A stretch of 64,000 nt of DNA from Halisarca cf. caerulea (taxonomy: Eukaryota; Porifera; Demospongiae; Chondrillida; Halisarcidae), in assembly GCA_963170055.1 (NCBI GenBank), contig CAUJGJ010000371.1:124001-188000 (forward strand). The letters run 5' to 3'. Below the pieces are notes generated by a model. That model saw only the letters and a list, made by a program, of their open reading frames with translations. It ran no database searches and was not told the DNA's origin. The position numbers were made by a program, and so were the translations under genes. Of this stretch, positions 1 through 12,300 are shown in pieces; the stretch's first letter is position 1, and every line of letters begins with the position of its first letter.

Positions 1-104
1 ACAGCACTTCAGAAAGGTCATGTGTGTCCACTGGGAATGTGCGTGGTGCTAGTGCCAAATATTGGTATTAGCACCAGCATATCCAACACTACACAAATAC
101 GCCG
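1..104 (+). repeat. Reference monomer (family G) with internal map
   Basis: This first unit serves as the coordinate reference. Positions 1-20 are a variable leader (acagcacttcagaaaggtca). Positions 21-36 are tgtgtgtccactggga. Positions 37-82 are an imperfect dyad centred on the loop at 59-61. Positions 83-97 are ccaacactacacaaa. Positions 98-104 are a variable tail, here ending gccg, elsewhere usually tacgccc. GC is about 47%. There are two canonical CpG sites, in gcgtgg (42-43) and tacgcc (about 100-101). A palindromic CTAG lies at 49-52. The two 52-bp halves do not resemble each other, so 104 bp is the basic unit and not a dimer. Confidence 0.95.
37..82 (+). other. Imperfect dyad / potential hairpin in each monomer (first copy)
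   Basis: The left arm is atgtgc (37-42), a bulged g (43), tggtgcta (44-51), gtg (52-54) and ccaa (55-58). The loop is ata (59-61). The right arm is ttgg (62-65), tat (66-68), tagcacca (69-76) and gcatat (77-82). Reading the arms against each other gives 21 pairs. Eighteen are Watson-Crick, including an uninterrupted 8-bp block 44-51/69-76. Three are wobbles at 39/80, 52/68 and 54/66. On the + strand the wobbles are G·T or G·U, so a + strand transcript would pair fully, whereas a - strand transcript would carry A·C mismatches there. The dyad recurs in most units with variant-specific damage. Whether it folds in vivo, as RNA hairpin or DNA cruciform, is not known. Confidence 0.8.
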
Positions 105-312
105 ACAGCACTTCAGAAAGGTCATGTGTGTCCACTGGGAATGTGCGTGGTGCTAGTGCCAAATATTGGTATTAGAACCAGCATATCCAACACTACACAA
201 ATACGCCCACAGCACTTCAGAAACTCCATGTGTGTCCACTGGGAATGTGCGTGGTGCTAGTGCCAAATATTGGTATTAGCACCAGCATATCCAACACTAC
301 ACAAATACGCCC

Positions 313-1351
313 ACAGCACTTCAGAAAGGTCATGTGTGTCCACTGGGTATGTGCGTGGTGCTAGTACCAAATATTAGTATTAGCACCAGCATATCCAACA
401 CTACACAAATACGCACACAGCACTTCAGAAAGGTCATGTGTGTCCATTGGGAATGTGCGTGGTGCTAGTGCGAAATATTGGTATTAGCACCAGCATATCT
501 AACACTACACAAATACGCCCACAGCACTTCAGAAAGGTCATGTGTGTCCACTGGGAATGTGCGTGGTGCTAGTGCCAAATATTGGTATTAGCACCAGCAT
601 ATCCAACACTACACAAATACGCCCACAGCACTTCAGAAAGGTCATGTGTGTCCATTGGGAATGTGCGTGGTGCTAGTGCAAATATTGGCATTAGCACCAG
701 CATATCTAACACTACACAAATACGCCCACAGTAGTTAAGAAACTTCATGTGTGTCCACTGGGAATGTGCGTGGTGCTAGTGCCAAATATTGGTATTAGCA
801 TCAGCATATCCAAAACTACACAAATACGCCCACATCAATTAAGAAACTTAATGTGTGTCCACTGGGAATGTGCGTGGTGTTAGTGCCAAATATTGGTATT
901 AGCACCAGCATATCCAATACTACACAAATACGCCCACAGCATTTCAGAAAGGTCATGTGTGTCCACTGGGAATGTGCGTGGTGCTAGTGCCAAATATTGG
1001 TATTAGCACCAGCACATCCAAGACTACACAAATACGCCCACAGCACTTCAGAAAGGTCATGTGTGTCCATTGAGAATGTGCGTGGTGCTAGTGCCAAATA
1101 TTGGTATTAGCACCAGCATATCCAACACTACACAAATACGCCCACAGCACTTCAGAAAGGTCATGTGTGTCCACTGGGAATGTGCGTGGTGCTAGTGCCA
1201 AATATTGGTATTAGCAACAGCATATCCAACACTACACAAATACGCCCACAGCACTTCAGAAACTTCATGTGTGTCCACTGGGAATGTGCGTCGTGCTAGT
1301 GCCAAATATTGGTATTAGCACCAGCATATCCAACACTACATAAATACGCCC
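313..1351 (+). repeat. 10-monomer cassette, copy 1 (1,039 bp)
   Basis: Order of subtypes: gggtatgtgcg with tagtacc and attag; acacag leader with ccattggg and atctaac; standard; a 103-bp unit with agtgcaaatattggc; acagtagttaag; acatcaattaag with gtgttagtg; acagcatttc with cacatccaagac; ccattgag; agcaacagc; aaacttc with gcgtcgtgctag. The single-base deletion in the fourth unit makes the cassette 1,039 bp rather than 1,040. This copy alone has gtgcgaaat near 479 and gcatcagc near 798. Confidence 0.9.
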
Positions 1352-2390
1352 ACAGCACTTCAGAAAGGTCATGTGTGTCCACTGGGTATGTGCGTGGTGC
1401 TAGTGCCAAATATTAGTATTAGCACCAGCATATCCAACACTACATAAATACGCACACAGCACTTCAGAAAGGTCATGTGTGTCCATTGGGAATGTGCGTG
1501 GTGCTAGTGCCAAATATTGGTATTAGCACCAGCATATCTAACACTACACAAATACGCCCACAGCACTTCAGAAAGGTCATGTGTGTCCACTGGGAATGTG
1601 CGTGGTGCTAGTGCCAAATATTGGTATTAGCACCAGCATATCCAACACTACACAAATACGCCCACAGCACTTCAGAAAGGTCATGTGTGTCCATTGGGAA
1701 TGTGCGTGGTGTTAGTGCAAATATTGGCATTAGCACCAGCATATCTAACACTACACAAATACGCCCACAGTAGTTAAGAAACTTCATGTGTGTCCACTGG
1801 GAATGTGCGTGGTGCTAGTGCCAAATATTGGTATTAGCACCAGCATATCCAAAACTACACAAATACGCCCACATCAATTAAGAAACTTAATGTGTGTCCA
1901 CTGGGAATGTGCGTGGTGTTAGTGCCAAATATTGGTATTAGCACCAGCATATCCAACACTACACAAATACGCCCACAGCACTTCAGAAAGGTCATGTGTG
2001 TCCACTGGGAATGTGCGTGGTGCTAGTGCCAAATATTGGTATTAGCACCAGCACATCCAAGACTACACAAATACGCCCACAGCACTTCAGAAAGGTCATG
2101 TGTGTCCATTGAGAATGTGCGTGGTGCTAGTGCCAAATATTGGTATTAGCACCAGCATATCCAACACTACACAAATACGCCCACAGCACTTCAGAAAGGT
2201 CATGTGTGTCCACTGGGAATGTGCGTGGTGCTAGTGCCAAATATTGGTATTAGCAACAGCATATCCAACACTACACAAATACGCCCACAGCACTTCAGAA
2301 ACTTCATGTGTGTCCACTGGGAATGTGCGTCGTGCTAGTGCCAAATATTGGTATTAGCACCAGCATATCCAACACTACACAAATACGCCC
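1352..2390 (+). repeat. 10-monomer cassette, copy 2 (1,039 bp)
   Basis: This copy follows copy 1 directly; gggtat at 345 and 1,384 and the one-base deletions at 679 and 1,718 are both 1,039 bp apart. It differs by tagtgcc in place of tagtacc in the first unit, acataaata in its first units, and gttagtgcaaat at the deletion unit. Confidence 0.9.
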
Positions 2391-3949
2391 ACAGCACTTC
2401 AGAAAGGTCATGTGTGTCCACTGGGAATGTGCGTGGTGCTAGTGCCAAATATTGGTATTAGCACCAGCATATCCAACACTACACAAATACGCCGACAGCA
2501 CTTCAGAAAGGTCATGTGTGTCCACTGGGAATGTGCGTGGTGCTAGTGCCAAATATTGGTATTAGAACCAGCATATCCAACACTACACAAATACGCCCAC
2601 AGCACTTCAGAAACTCCATGTGTGTCCACTGGGAATGTGCGTGGTGCTAGTGCCAAATATTGGTATTAGCACCAGTATATCCAACACTACACAAATACGC
2701 CCACAGCACTTCAGAAAGGTCATGTGTGTCCACTGGGTATGTGCGTGGTGCTAGTACCAAATATTAGTATTAGCACCAGCATATCCAACACTACACAAAT
2801 ACGCACACAGCACTTCAGAAAGGTCATGTGTGTCCATTGGGAATGTGCGTGGTGCTAGTGCCAAATATTGGTATTAGCACCAGCATATCTAACACTACAC
2901 AAATACGCCCACAGCACTTCAGAAAGGTCATGTGTGTCCACTGGGAATGTGCGTGGTGCTAGTGCCAAATATTGGTATTAGCACCAGCATATCCAACACT
3001 ACACAAATACGCCCACAGCACTTCAGAAAGGTCATGTGTGTCCATTGGGAATGTGCGTGGTGCTAGTGCAAATATTGGCATTAGCACCAGCATATCTAAC
3101 ACTACACAAATACGCCCACAGTAGTTAAGAAACTTCATGTGTGTCCACTGGGAATGTGCGTGGTGCTAGTGCCAAATATTGGTATTAGCACCAGCATATC
3201 CAAAACTACACAAATACGCCCACATCAATTAAGAAACTTAATGTGTGTCCACTGGGAATGTGCGTGGTGTTAGTGCCAAATATTGGTATTAGCACCAGCA
3301 TATCCAATACTACACAAATACGCCCACAGCATTTCAGAAAGGTCATGTGTGTCCACTGGGAATGTGCGTGGTGCTAGTGCCAAATATTGGTATTAGCACC
3401 AGCACATCCAAGACTACACAAATACGCCCACAGCACTTCAGAAAGGTCATGTGTGTCCATTGAGAATGTGCGTGGTGCTAGTGCCAAATATTGGTATTAG
3501 CACCAGCATATCCAACACTACACAAATACGCCCACAGCACTTCAGAAAGGTCATGTGTGTCCACTGGGAATGTGCGTGGTGCTAGTGCCAAATATTGGTA
3601 TTAGCAACAGCATATCCAACACTACACAAATACGCCCACAGCACTTCAGAAACTTCATGTGTGTCCACTGGGAATGTGCGTCGTGCTAGTGCCAAATATT
3701 GGTATTAGCACCAGCATATCCAACACTACACAAATACGCCCACAGCACTTCAGAAAGGTCATGTGTGTCCACTGGGAATGTGCGTGGTGCTAGTGCCAAA
3801 TATTGGTATTAGCAACAGCATATCCAACACTACACAAATACGCCCACAGCACTTCAGAAACTTCATGTGTGTCCACTGGGAATGTGCGTCGTGCTAGTGC
3901 CAAATATTGGTATTAGCACCAGCATATCCAACACTACACAAATACGCCC
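2391..3949 (+). repeat. 15-monomer HOR unit (3 + 10 + 2)
   Basis: The gccg-tail unit at 2,391 recurs at 3,950, a spacing of 1,559 bp (15 x 104 minus one). It contains the three head units, the cassette at 2,703-3,741 with the one-base deletion at 3,069, and then a second copy of the agcaacagc / gcgtcgtgctag unit pair at 3,742-3,949. That extra pair looks like a local dimer duplication. Confidence 0.87.
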
Positions 3950-5612
3950 ACAGCACTTCAGAAAGGTCATGTGTGTCCACTGGGAATGTGCGTGGTGCTA
4001 GTGCCAAATATTGGTATTAGCACCAGCATATCCAACACTACACAAATACGCCGACAGCACTTCAGAAAGGTCATGTGTGTCCACTGGGAATGTGCGTGGT
4101 GCTAGTGCCAAATATTGGTATTAGAACCAGCATATCCAACACTACACAAATACGCCCACAGCACTTCAGAAACTCCATGTGTGTCCACTGGGAATGTGCG
4201 TGGTGCTAGTGCCAAATATTGGTATTAGCACCAGCATATCCAACACTACACAAATACGCCCACAGCACTTCAGAAAGGTCATGTGTGTCCACTGGGTATG
4301 TGCGTGGTGCTAGTACCAAATATTAGTATTAGCACCAGCATATCCAACACTACACAAATACGCACACAGCACTTCAGAAAGGTCATGTGTGTCCATTGGG
4401 AATGTGCGTGGTGCTAGTGCCAAATATTGGTATTAGCACCAGCATATCTAACACTACACAAATACGCCCACAGCACTTCAGAAAGGTCATGTGTGTCCAC
4501 TGGGAATGTGCGTGGTGCTAGTGCCAAATATTGGTATTAGCACCAGCATATCCAACACTACACAAATACGCCCACAGCACTTCAGAAAGGTCATGTGTGT
4601 CCATTGGGAATGTGCGTGGTGCTAGTGCAAATATTGGCATTAGCACCAGCATATCTAACACTACACAAATACGCCCACAGTAGTTAAGAAACTTCATGTG
4701 TGTCCACTGGGAATGTGCGTGGTGCTAGTGCCAAATATTGGTATTAGCACCAGCATATCCAAAACTACACAAATACGCCCACATCAATTAAGAAACTTAA
4801 TGTGTGTCCACTGGGAATGTGCGTGGTGTTAGTGCCAAATATTGGTATTAGCACCAGCATATCCAATACTACACAAATACGCCCACAGCATTTCAGAAAG
4901 GTCATGTGTGTCCACTGGGAATGTGCGTGGTGCTAGTGCCAAATATTGGTATTAGCACCAGCACATCCAAGACTACACAAATACGCCCACAGCACTTCAG
5001 AAAGGTCATGTGTGTCCATTGAGAATGTGCGTGGTGCTAGTGCCAAATATTGGTATTAGCACCAGCATATCCAACACTACACAAATACGCCCACAGCACT
5101 TCAGAAAGGTCATGTGTGTCCACTGGGAATGTGCGTGGTGCTAGTGCCAAATGTTGGTATTAGCAACAGCATATCCAACACTACACAAATACGCCCACAG
5201 CACTTCAGAAACTTCATGTGTGTCCACTGGGAATGTGCGTCGTGCTAGTGCCAAATATTGGTATTAGCACCAGCATATCCAACACTACACAAATACGCCC
5301 ACAGCACTTCAGAAAGGTCATGTGTGTCCACTGGGAATGTGCGTGGTGCTAGTGATAAATATTGGTATTAGCACCAGCATATCCAACACTACACAAATAC
5401 GCCCACAGCACTTCAGAAAGGTCATGTGTGTCCACTGGGAATGTGCGTGGTGCTAGTGCCAAATATTGGTATTAGCAACAGCATATCCAACACTACACAA
5501 ATACGCCCACAGCACTTCAGAAACTTCATGTGTGTCCACTGGGAATGTGCGTCGTGCTAGTGCCAAATATTGGTATTAGCACCAGCATATCCAACACTAC
5601 ACAAATACGCCC
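3950..5612 (+). repeat. 16-monomer HOR unit (3 + 10 + 3)
   Basis: The gccg tail at 4,050 recurs at 5,713, a spacing of 1,663 bp. The cassette occupies 4,262-5,300 with its deletion at 4,628. Three extra units follow, the first carrying agtgataaat near 5,350. A private atgttgg occurs near 5,152. Confidence 0.87.
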
Positions 5613-6859
5613 ACAGCACTTCAGAAAGGTCATGTGTGTCCACTGGGAATGTGCGTGGTGCTAGTGCCAAATATTGGTATTAGCACCAGCATATCCAACA
5701 CTACACAAATACGCCGACAGCACTTCAGAAAGGTCATGTGTGTCCACTGGGAATGTGCGTGGTGCTAGTGCCAAATATTGGTATTAGAACCAGCATATCC
5801 AACACTACACAAATACGCCCACAGCACTTCAGAAACTCCATGTGTGTCCACTGGGAATGTGCGTGGTGCTAGTGCCAAATATTGGTATTAGCACCAGCAT
5901 ATCCAACACTACACAAATACGCCCACAGCACTTCAGAAAGGTCATGTGTGTCCACTGGGTATGTGCGTGGTGCTAGTACCAAATATTAGTATTAGCACCA
6001 GCATATCCAACACTACACAAATACGCACACAGCACTTCAGAAAGGTCATGTGTGTCCATTGGGAATGTGCGTGGTGCTAGTGCCAAATATTGGTATTAGC
6101 ACCAGCATATCTAACACTACACAAATACGCCCACAGCACTTCAGAAAGGTCATGTGTGTCCACTGGGAATGTGCGTGGTGCTAGTGCCAAATATTGGTAT
6201 TAGCACCAGCATATCCAACACTACACAAATACGCCCACAGCACTTCAGAAAGGTCATGTGTGTCCATTGGGAATGTGCGTGGTGCTAGTGCAAATATTGG
6301 CATTAGCACCAGCATATCTAACACTACACAAATACGCCCACAGTAGTTAAGAAACTTCATGTGTGTCCACTGGGAATGTGCGTGGTGCTAGTGCCAAATA
6401 TTGGTATTAGCACCAGCATATCCAAAACTACACAAATACGCCCACATCAATTAAGAAACTTAATGTGTGTCCACTGGGAATGTGCGTGGTGTTAGTGCCA
6501 AATATTGGTATTAGCACCAGCATATCCAATACTACACAAATACGCCCACAGCATTTCAGAAAGGTCATGTGTGTCCACTGGGAATGTGCGTGGTGCTAGT
6601 GCCAAATATTGGTATTAGCACCAGCACATCCAAGACTACACAAATACGCCCACAGCACTTCAGAAAGGTCATGTGTGTCCATTGAGAATGTGCGTGGTGC
6701 TAGTGCCAAATATTGGTATTAGCACCAGCATATCCAACACTACACAAATACGCCCACAGCACTTCAGAAAGGTCATGTGTGTCCACTGGGAATGTGCGTG
6801 GTGCTAGTGATAAATATTGGTATTAGCACCAGCATATCCAACACTACACAAATACGCCC
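5613..6859 (+). repeat. Truncated HOR unit (3 + 9)
   Basis: Three head units at 5,613-5,924 are followed by a cassette that keeps its first eight units (deletion at 6,291). It then switches to a unit with agtgataaat in place of the agcaacagc unit. From 6,860 the order follows the 9-mer block type (gggaatatgcg, ttagaacc, aaactcc). This is a recombination junction between two HOR types. Confidence 0.78.
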
Positions 6860-8315
6860 ACAGCACTTCAGAAAGGTCATGTGTGTCCACTGGGAATATG
6901 CGTGGTGCTAGTGCCAAATATTGGTATTAGAACCAGCATATCCAACACTACACAAATACGCCCACAGCACTTCAGAAACTCCATGTGTGTCCACTGGGAA
7001 TGTGCGTGGTGCTAGTGCCAAATATTGGTATTAGCACCAGCATATCCAACACTACACAAATACGCCCACAGCACTTCAGGAAGGTCATGTGTGTCCACTG
7101 GGAATGTGCGTGGTGCTAGTGCCAAATATTGGTATTAGCACCAGCATATCCAACACTACACAAATACGCCCACAGCACTTCAGAAAGGTCATGTGTGTCC
7201 ATTGGGAATGTGCGTGGTGCTAGTGCCAAATATTGGTATTAGCACCAGCATATCCAACACTACACAAATACGCCCACAGCACTTCAGAAAGGTCATGTGT
7301 GTCCATTGGGAATGTGCGTGGTGCTAGTGCCAAATATTGGTATTAGCACCAGCATATCCAACACTACACAAATACGCCCACAGCTCTTCAGAAAGGTCAT
7401 GTGTGTCCTCTGGGAATGTGCGTGGTGCTAGTGCCAAATATTGGTATTAGCACCAGCACATCCAACACTACACAAATACGCCCACAGCACTTCAGAAAGG
7501 TCATGTGTGTCCATTGGGAATGTGCGTGGTGCTAGTGCCAAATATTGGTATTAGCACCAGCATATCCAACACTACATAAATACGCCCACAGCACTTCAGA
7601 AAGGTCATGTGTGTCCACTGGGTATGTGCGTGGTGCTAGTGCCAAATATTAGTATTAGCACCAGCATATCCAACACTACACAAATACGCACACAGCACTT
7701 CAGAAAGGTCATGTGTGTCCATTGGGAATGTGCGTGGTGATAGTGCCAAATATTGGTATTAGCACCAGCATATCTAACACTACACAAATACGCCCACAGC
7801 ACTTCAGAAAGGTCATGTGTGTCCACTGGGAATGTGCGTGGTGCTAGTGCCAAATATTGGTATTAGCACCAGCATATCCAACACTACACAAATACGCCCA
7901 CAGCACTTCAGAAACTCCATGTGTGTCCACTGGGAATGTGCGTGGTGCTAGTGCCAAATATTGGTATTAGCACCAGCATATCCAACACTACACAAATACG
8001 CCCACAGCACTTCAGAAAGGTCCTGTGAGTCCACTGGGAATGTGCGTGGTGCTAGTGCCAAATATTGCTATTAGCACCGGCATATCCAACACTACACAAA
8101 TACGCCCACAGTAGTTAAGAAACTTCATGTGTGTCCACTGGGAATGTGCGTGGTGCTAGTGCCAAATATTGGTATTAGCACCAGCATATCCAACACTACA
8201 CAAATACGCCCACAGCACTTCAGAAAGGTCATGTGTGTCCATTGGGAATGTGCGTGGTGCTAGTGCCAAATATTGGTATTAGCACCAGCATATCCAACAC
8301 TACACAAATACGCCC
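6860..8315 (+). repeat. Mixed family G units between cassettes
   Basis: There are 14 units without a repeated internal order. They include single copies with gtcctgtgagtcc (near 8,020), acagctcttc with gtcctctggg (near 7,380-7,410), gcaccggcat (near 8,077), and gtgatagtg (7,738-7,746), which breaks the CTAG palindrome. Two gggtatgtgcg units at 7,620 and 8,348 are 728 bp (seven units) apart. Confidence 0.75.
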
Positions 8316-9354
8316 ACAGCACTTCAGAAAGGTCATGTGTGTCCACTGGGTATGTGCGTGGTGCTAGTGCCAAATATTAGTATTAGCACCAGCATATCCA
8401 ACACTACACAAATACGCACACAGCACTTCAGAAAGGTCATGTGTGTCCATTGGGAATGTGCGTGGTGCTAGTGCCAAATATTGGTATTAGCACCAGCATA
8501 TCTAACACTACACAAATACGCCCACAGCACTTCAGAAAGGTCATGTGTGTCCACTGGGAATGTGCGTGGTGCTAGTGCCAAATATTGGTATTAGCACCAG
8601 CATATCCAACACTACACAAATACGCCCACAGCACTTAAGAAAGGTCATGTGTGTCCATTGGGAATGTGCGTGGTGCTAGTGCAAATATTGGCATTAGCAC
8701 CAGCATATCTAACACTACACAAATACGCCCACAGTAGTTAAGAAACTTCATGTGTGTCCACTGGGAATGTGCGTGGTGCTAGTGCCAAATATTGGTATTA
8801 GCACCAGCATATCCAAAACTACACAAATACGCCCACATCAATTAAGAAACTTAATGTGTGTCCACTGGGAATGTGCGTGGTGTTAGTGCCAAATATTGGT
8901 ATTAGCACCAGCATATCCAACACTACACAAATACGCCCACAGCATTTCAGAAAGGTAATGTGTGTCCACTGGGAATGTGCGTGGTGCTAGTGCCAAATAT
9001 TGGTATTAGCACCAGCACATCCAAGACTACACAAATACGCCCACAGCACTTCAGAAAGGTCATGTGTGTCCATTGAGAATGTGCGTGGTGCTAGTGCCAA
9101 ATATTGGTATTAGCACCAGCATATCCAACACTACACAAATACGCCCACAGCACTTCAGAAAGGTCATGTGTGTCCACTGGGAATGTGCGTGGTGCTAGTG
9201 CCAAATATTGGTATTAGCAACAGCATATCCAACACTACACAAATACGCCCACAGCACTTCAGAAACTTCATGTGTGTCCACTGGGAATGTGCGTCGTGCT
9301 AGTGCCAAATATTGGTATTAGCACCAGCATATCCAACACTACACAAATACGCCC
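8316..9354 (+). repeat. 10-monomer cassette, last copy (1,039 bp)
   Basis: It begins with the gggtatgtgcg unit, carries the one-base deletion at 8,682, and keeps the order acagtagttaag, acatcaattaag, acagcatttc, ccattgag, agcaacagc, gcgtcgtgctag. It differs from the earlier copies by acagcacttaag near 8,630 and by aaaggtaatg near 8,955. It passes directly into the 9-mer block at 9,355. Confidence 0.88.
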
Positions 9355-12300
9355 ACAGCACTTCAGAAAGGTCATGTGTGTCCACTGGGAATGTGCGTGG
9401 TGCTAGTGATAAATATTGGTATTAGCACCAGCATATCCAACACTACACAAATACGCCCACAGCACTTCAGAAAGGTCATGTGTGTCCACTGGGAATATGC
9501 GTGGTGCTAGTGCCAAATATTGGTATTAGAACCAGCATATCCAACACTACACAAATACGCCCACAGCACTTCAGAAACTCCATGTGTGTCCACTGGGAAT
9601 GTGCGTGGTGCTAGTGCCAAATATTGGTATTAGCACCAGCATATCCAACACTACACAAATACGCCCACAGCACTTCAGAAAGGTCATGTGTGTCCATTGG
9701 GAATGTGCGTGGTGCTAGTGCCAAATATTGGTATTAGCACCAGCATATCCAACACTACACAAATACGCCCACAGCACTTCAGAAAGGTCATGTGTGTCCA
9801 TTGGGAATGTGCGTGGTGCTAGTGCCAAATATTGGTATTAACACCAGCATATCCAACACTACACAAGTACGCCCACAGCACTTCAGAAAGGTCATGTGTG
9901 TCCACTGGGAATGTGCGTGGTGCTAGTGCCAAATATTGGTATTAGCACCAGCACATCCAACACTACACAAATACGCCCACAGCACTTCAGAAAGGTCATG
10001 TGTGTCCATTGGGAATGTGCGTGGTGCTAGTGCCAAATATTGGTATTAGCACCAGCATATCCAACACTACATAAATATGCCCACAACACTTCAGAAAGGT
10101 CATGTGTGTCCACTGGGAATGTGCGTGGTGCTAGTGCTAAATATTAGTATTAGCACCAGCATATCCAACACTACACAAATACGCACACAGCACTTCAGAA
10201 AGGTCATGTGTGTCCATTGGGAACGTGCGTGGTGCTAGTGCCAAATATTGGTATTAGCACCAGCATATCCAACACTACACAAATACGCCCACAGCACTTC
10301 AGAAAGGTCATGTGTGTCCACTGGGAATGTGCGTGGTGCTAGTGATAAATATTGGTATTAGCACCAGCATATCCAACACTACACAAATACGCCCACAGCA
10401 CTTCAGAAAGGTCATGTGTGTCCACTGGGAATATGCGTGGTGCTAGTGCCAAATATTGGTATTAGAACCAGCATATCCAACACTACACAAATACGCCCAC
10501 AGCACTTCAGAAACTCCATGTGTGTCCACTGGGAATGTGCGTGGTGCTAGTGCCAAATATTGGTATTAGCACCAGCATATCCAACACTACACAAATACGC
10601 CCACAGCACTTCAGAAAGGTCATGTGTGTCCACTGGGAATGTGCGTGGTGCTAGTGCCAAATATTGGTATTAGCAACAGCATATCCAACACTACACAAAT
10701 ACGCCCACAGCACTTCAGAAACTTCATGTGTGTCCACTGGGAATGTGCGTCGTGCTAGTGCCAAATATTGGTATTAGCACCAGCATATCCAACACTACAC
10801 AAATACGCCCACAGCACTTCAGAAAGGTCATGTGTGTCCACTGGGAATGTGCGTGGTGCTAGTGATAAATATTGGTATTAGCACCAGCATATCCAACACT
10901 ACACAAATACGCCCACAGCACTTCAGAAAGGTCATGTGTGTCCACTGGGAATATGCGTGGTGCTAGTGCCAAATATTGGTATTAGAACCAGCATATCCAA
11001 CACTACACAAATACGCCCACAGCACTTCAGAAACTCCATGTGTGTCCACTGGGAATGTGCGTGGTGCTAGTGCCAAATATTGGTATTAGCACCAGCATAT
11101 CCAACACTACACAAATACGCCCACAGCACTTCAGAAAGGTCATGTGTGTCCATTGGGAATGTGCGTGGTGCTAGTGCCAAATATTGGTATTAGCACCAGC
11201 ATATCCAACACTACACAAATACGCCCACAGCACTTCAGAAAGGTCATGTGTGTCCATTGGGAATGTGCGTGGTGCTAGTGCCAAATATTGGTATTAACAC
11301 CAGCATATCCAACACTACACAAGTACGCCCACAGCACTTCAGAAAGGTCATGTGTGTCCACTGGGAATGTGCGTGGTGCTAGTGCCAAATATTGGTATTA
11401 GCACCAGCACATCCAACACTACACAAATACGCCCACAGCACTTCAGAAAGGTCATGTGTGTCCATTGGGAATGTGCGTGGTGCTAGTGCCAAATATTGGT
11501 ATTAGCACCAGCATATCCAACACTACATAAATACGCCCACAACACTTCAGAAAGGTCATGTGTGTCCACTGGGAATGTGCGTGGTGCTAGTGCTAAATAT
11601 TAGTATTAGCACCAGCATATCCAACACTACACAAATACGCACACAGCACTTCAGAAAGGTCATGTGTGTCCATTGGGAACGTGCGTGGTGCTAGTGCCAA
11701 ATATTGGTATTAGCACCAGCATATCCAACACTACACAAATACGCCCACAGCACTTCAGAAAGGTCATGTGTGTCCACTGGGAATGTGCGTGGTGCTAGTG
11801 ATAAATATTGGTATTAGCACCAGCATATCCAACACTACACAAATACGCCCACAGCACTTCAGAAAGGTCATGTGTGTCCACTGGGAATATGCGTGGTGCT
11901 AGTGCCAAATATTGGTATTAGAACCAGCATATCCAACACTACACAAATACGCCCACAGCACTTCAGAAACTCCATGTGTGTCCACTGGGAATGTGCGTGG
12001 TGCTAGTGCCAAATATTGGTATTAGCACCAGCATATCCAACACTACACAAATACGCCCACAGCACTTCAGAAAGGTCATGTGTGTCCATTGGGAATGTGC
12101 GTGGTGCTAGTGCCAAATATTGGTATTAGCACCAGCATATCCAACACTACACAAATACGCCCACAGCACTTCAGAAAGGTCATGTGTGTCCATTGGGAAT
12201 GTGCGTGGTGCAAGTGCCAAATATTGGTATTAACACCAGCATATCCAACACTACACAAGTACGCCCACAGCACTTCAGAAAGGTCATGTGTGTCCACTGG

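Larger units (their letters stand above)
1..2390 (+). repeat. 23-monomer HOR unit (3 + 10 + 10)
   Basis: Three head units (tail gccg; ttagaacc; aaactccatg) at 1-312 are followed by two tandem copies of the 10-monomer cassette. The same gccg tail reappears 2,390 bp downstream at 2,491, that is 23 x 104 minus two 1-bp deletions. The following unit begins at 2,391 with the same three head units. Confidence 0.88.

Noticed and set aside
55..65. CArG box or NF-I palindrome in ccaaatattgg
   Set aside because: CArG needs six A/T bases between CC and GG, and there are seven here. NF-I needs TTGGC facing GCCAA, and the halves are in the opposite arrangement. The match is a by-product of the dyad.
1..104. 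Hammerhead ribozyme, known from some satellites
   Set aside because: Neither strand of the consensus contains CUGANGA followed by a stem and GAAA. The closest strings (ctgaagt on the - strand, ctgagaa in rare + variants) break the invariant core.
1..104. Monomer as a dimer of 52-bp subunits
   Set aside because: Positions 1-52 and 53-104 show no alignment beyond short GTGC-like words. No variant unit of 52 or 156 bp exists.
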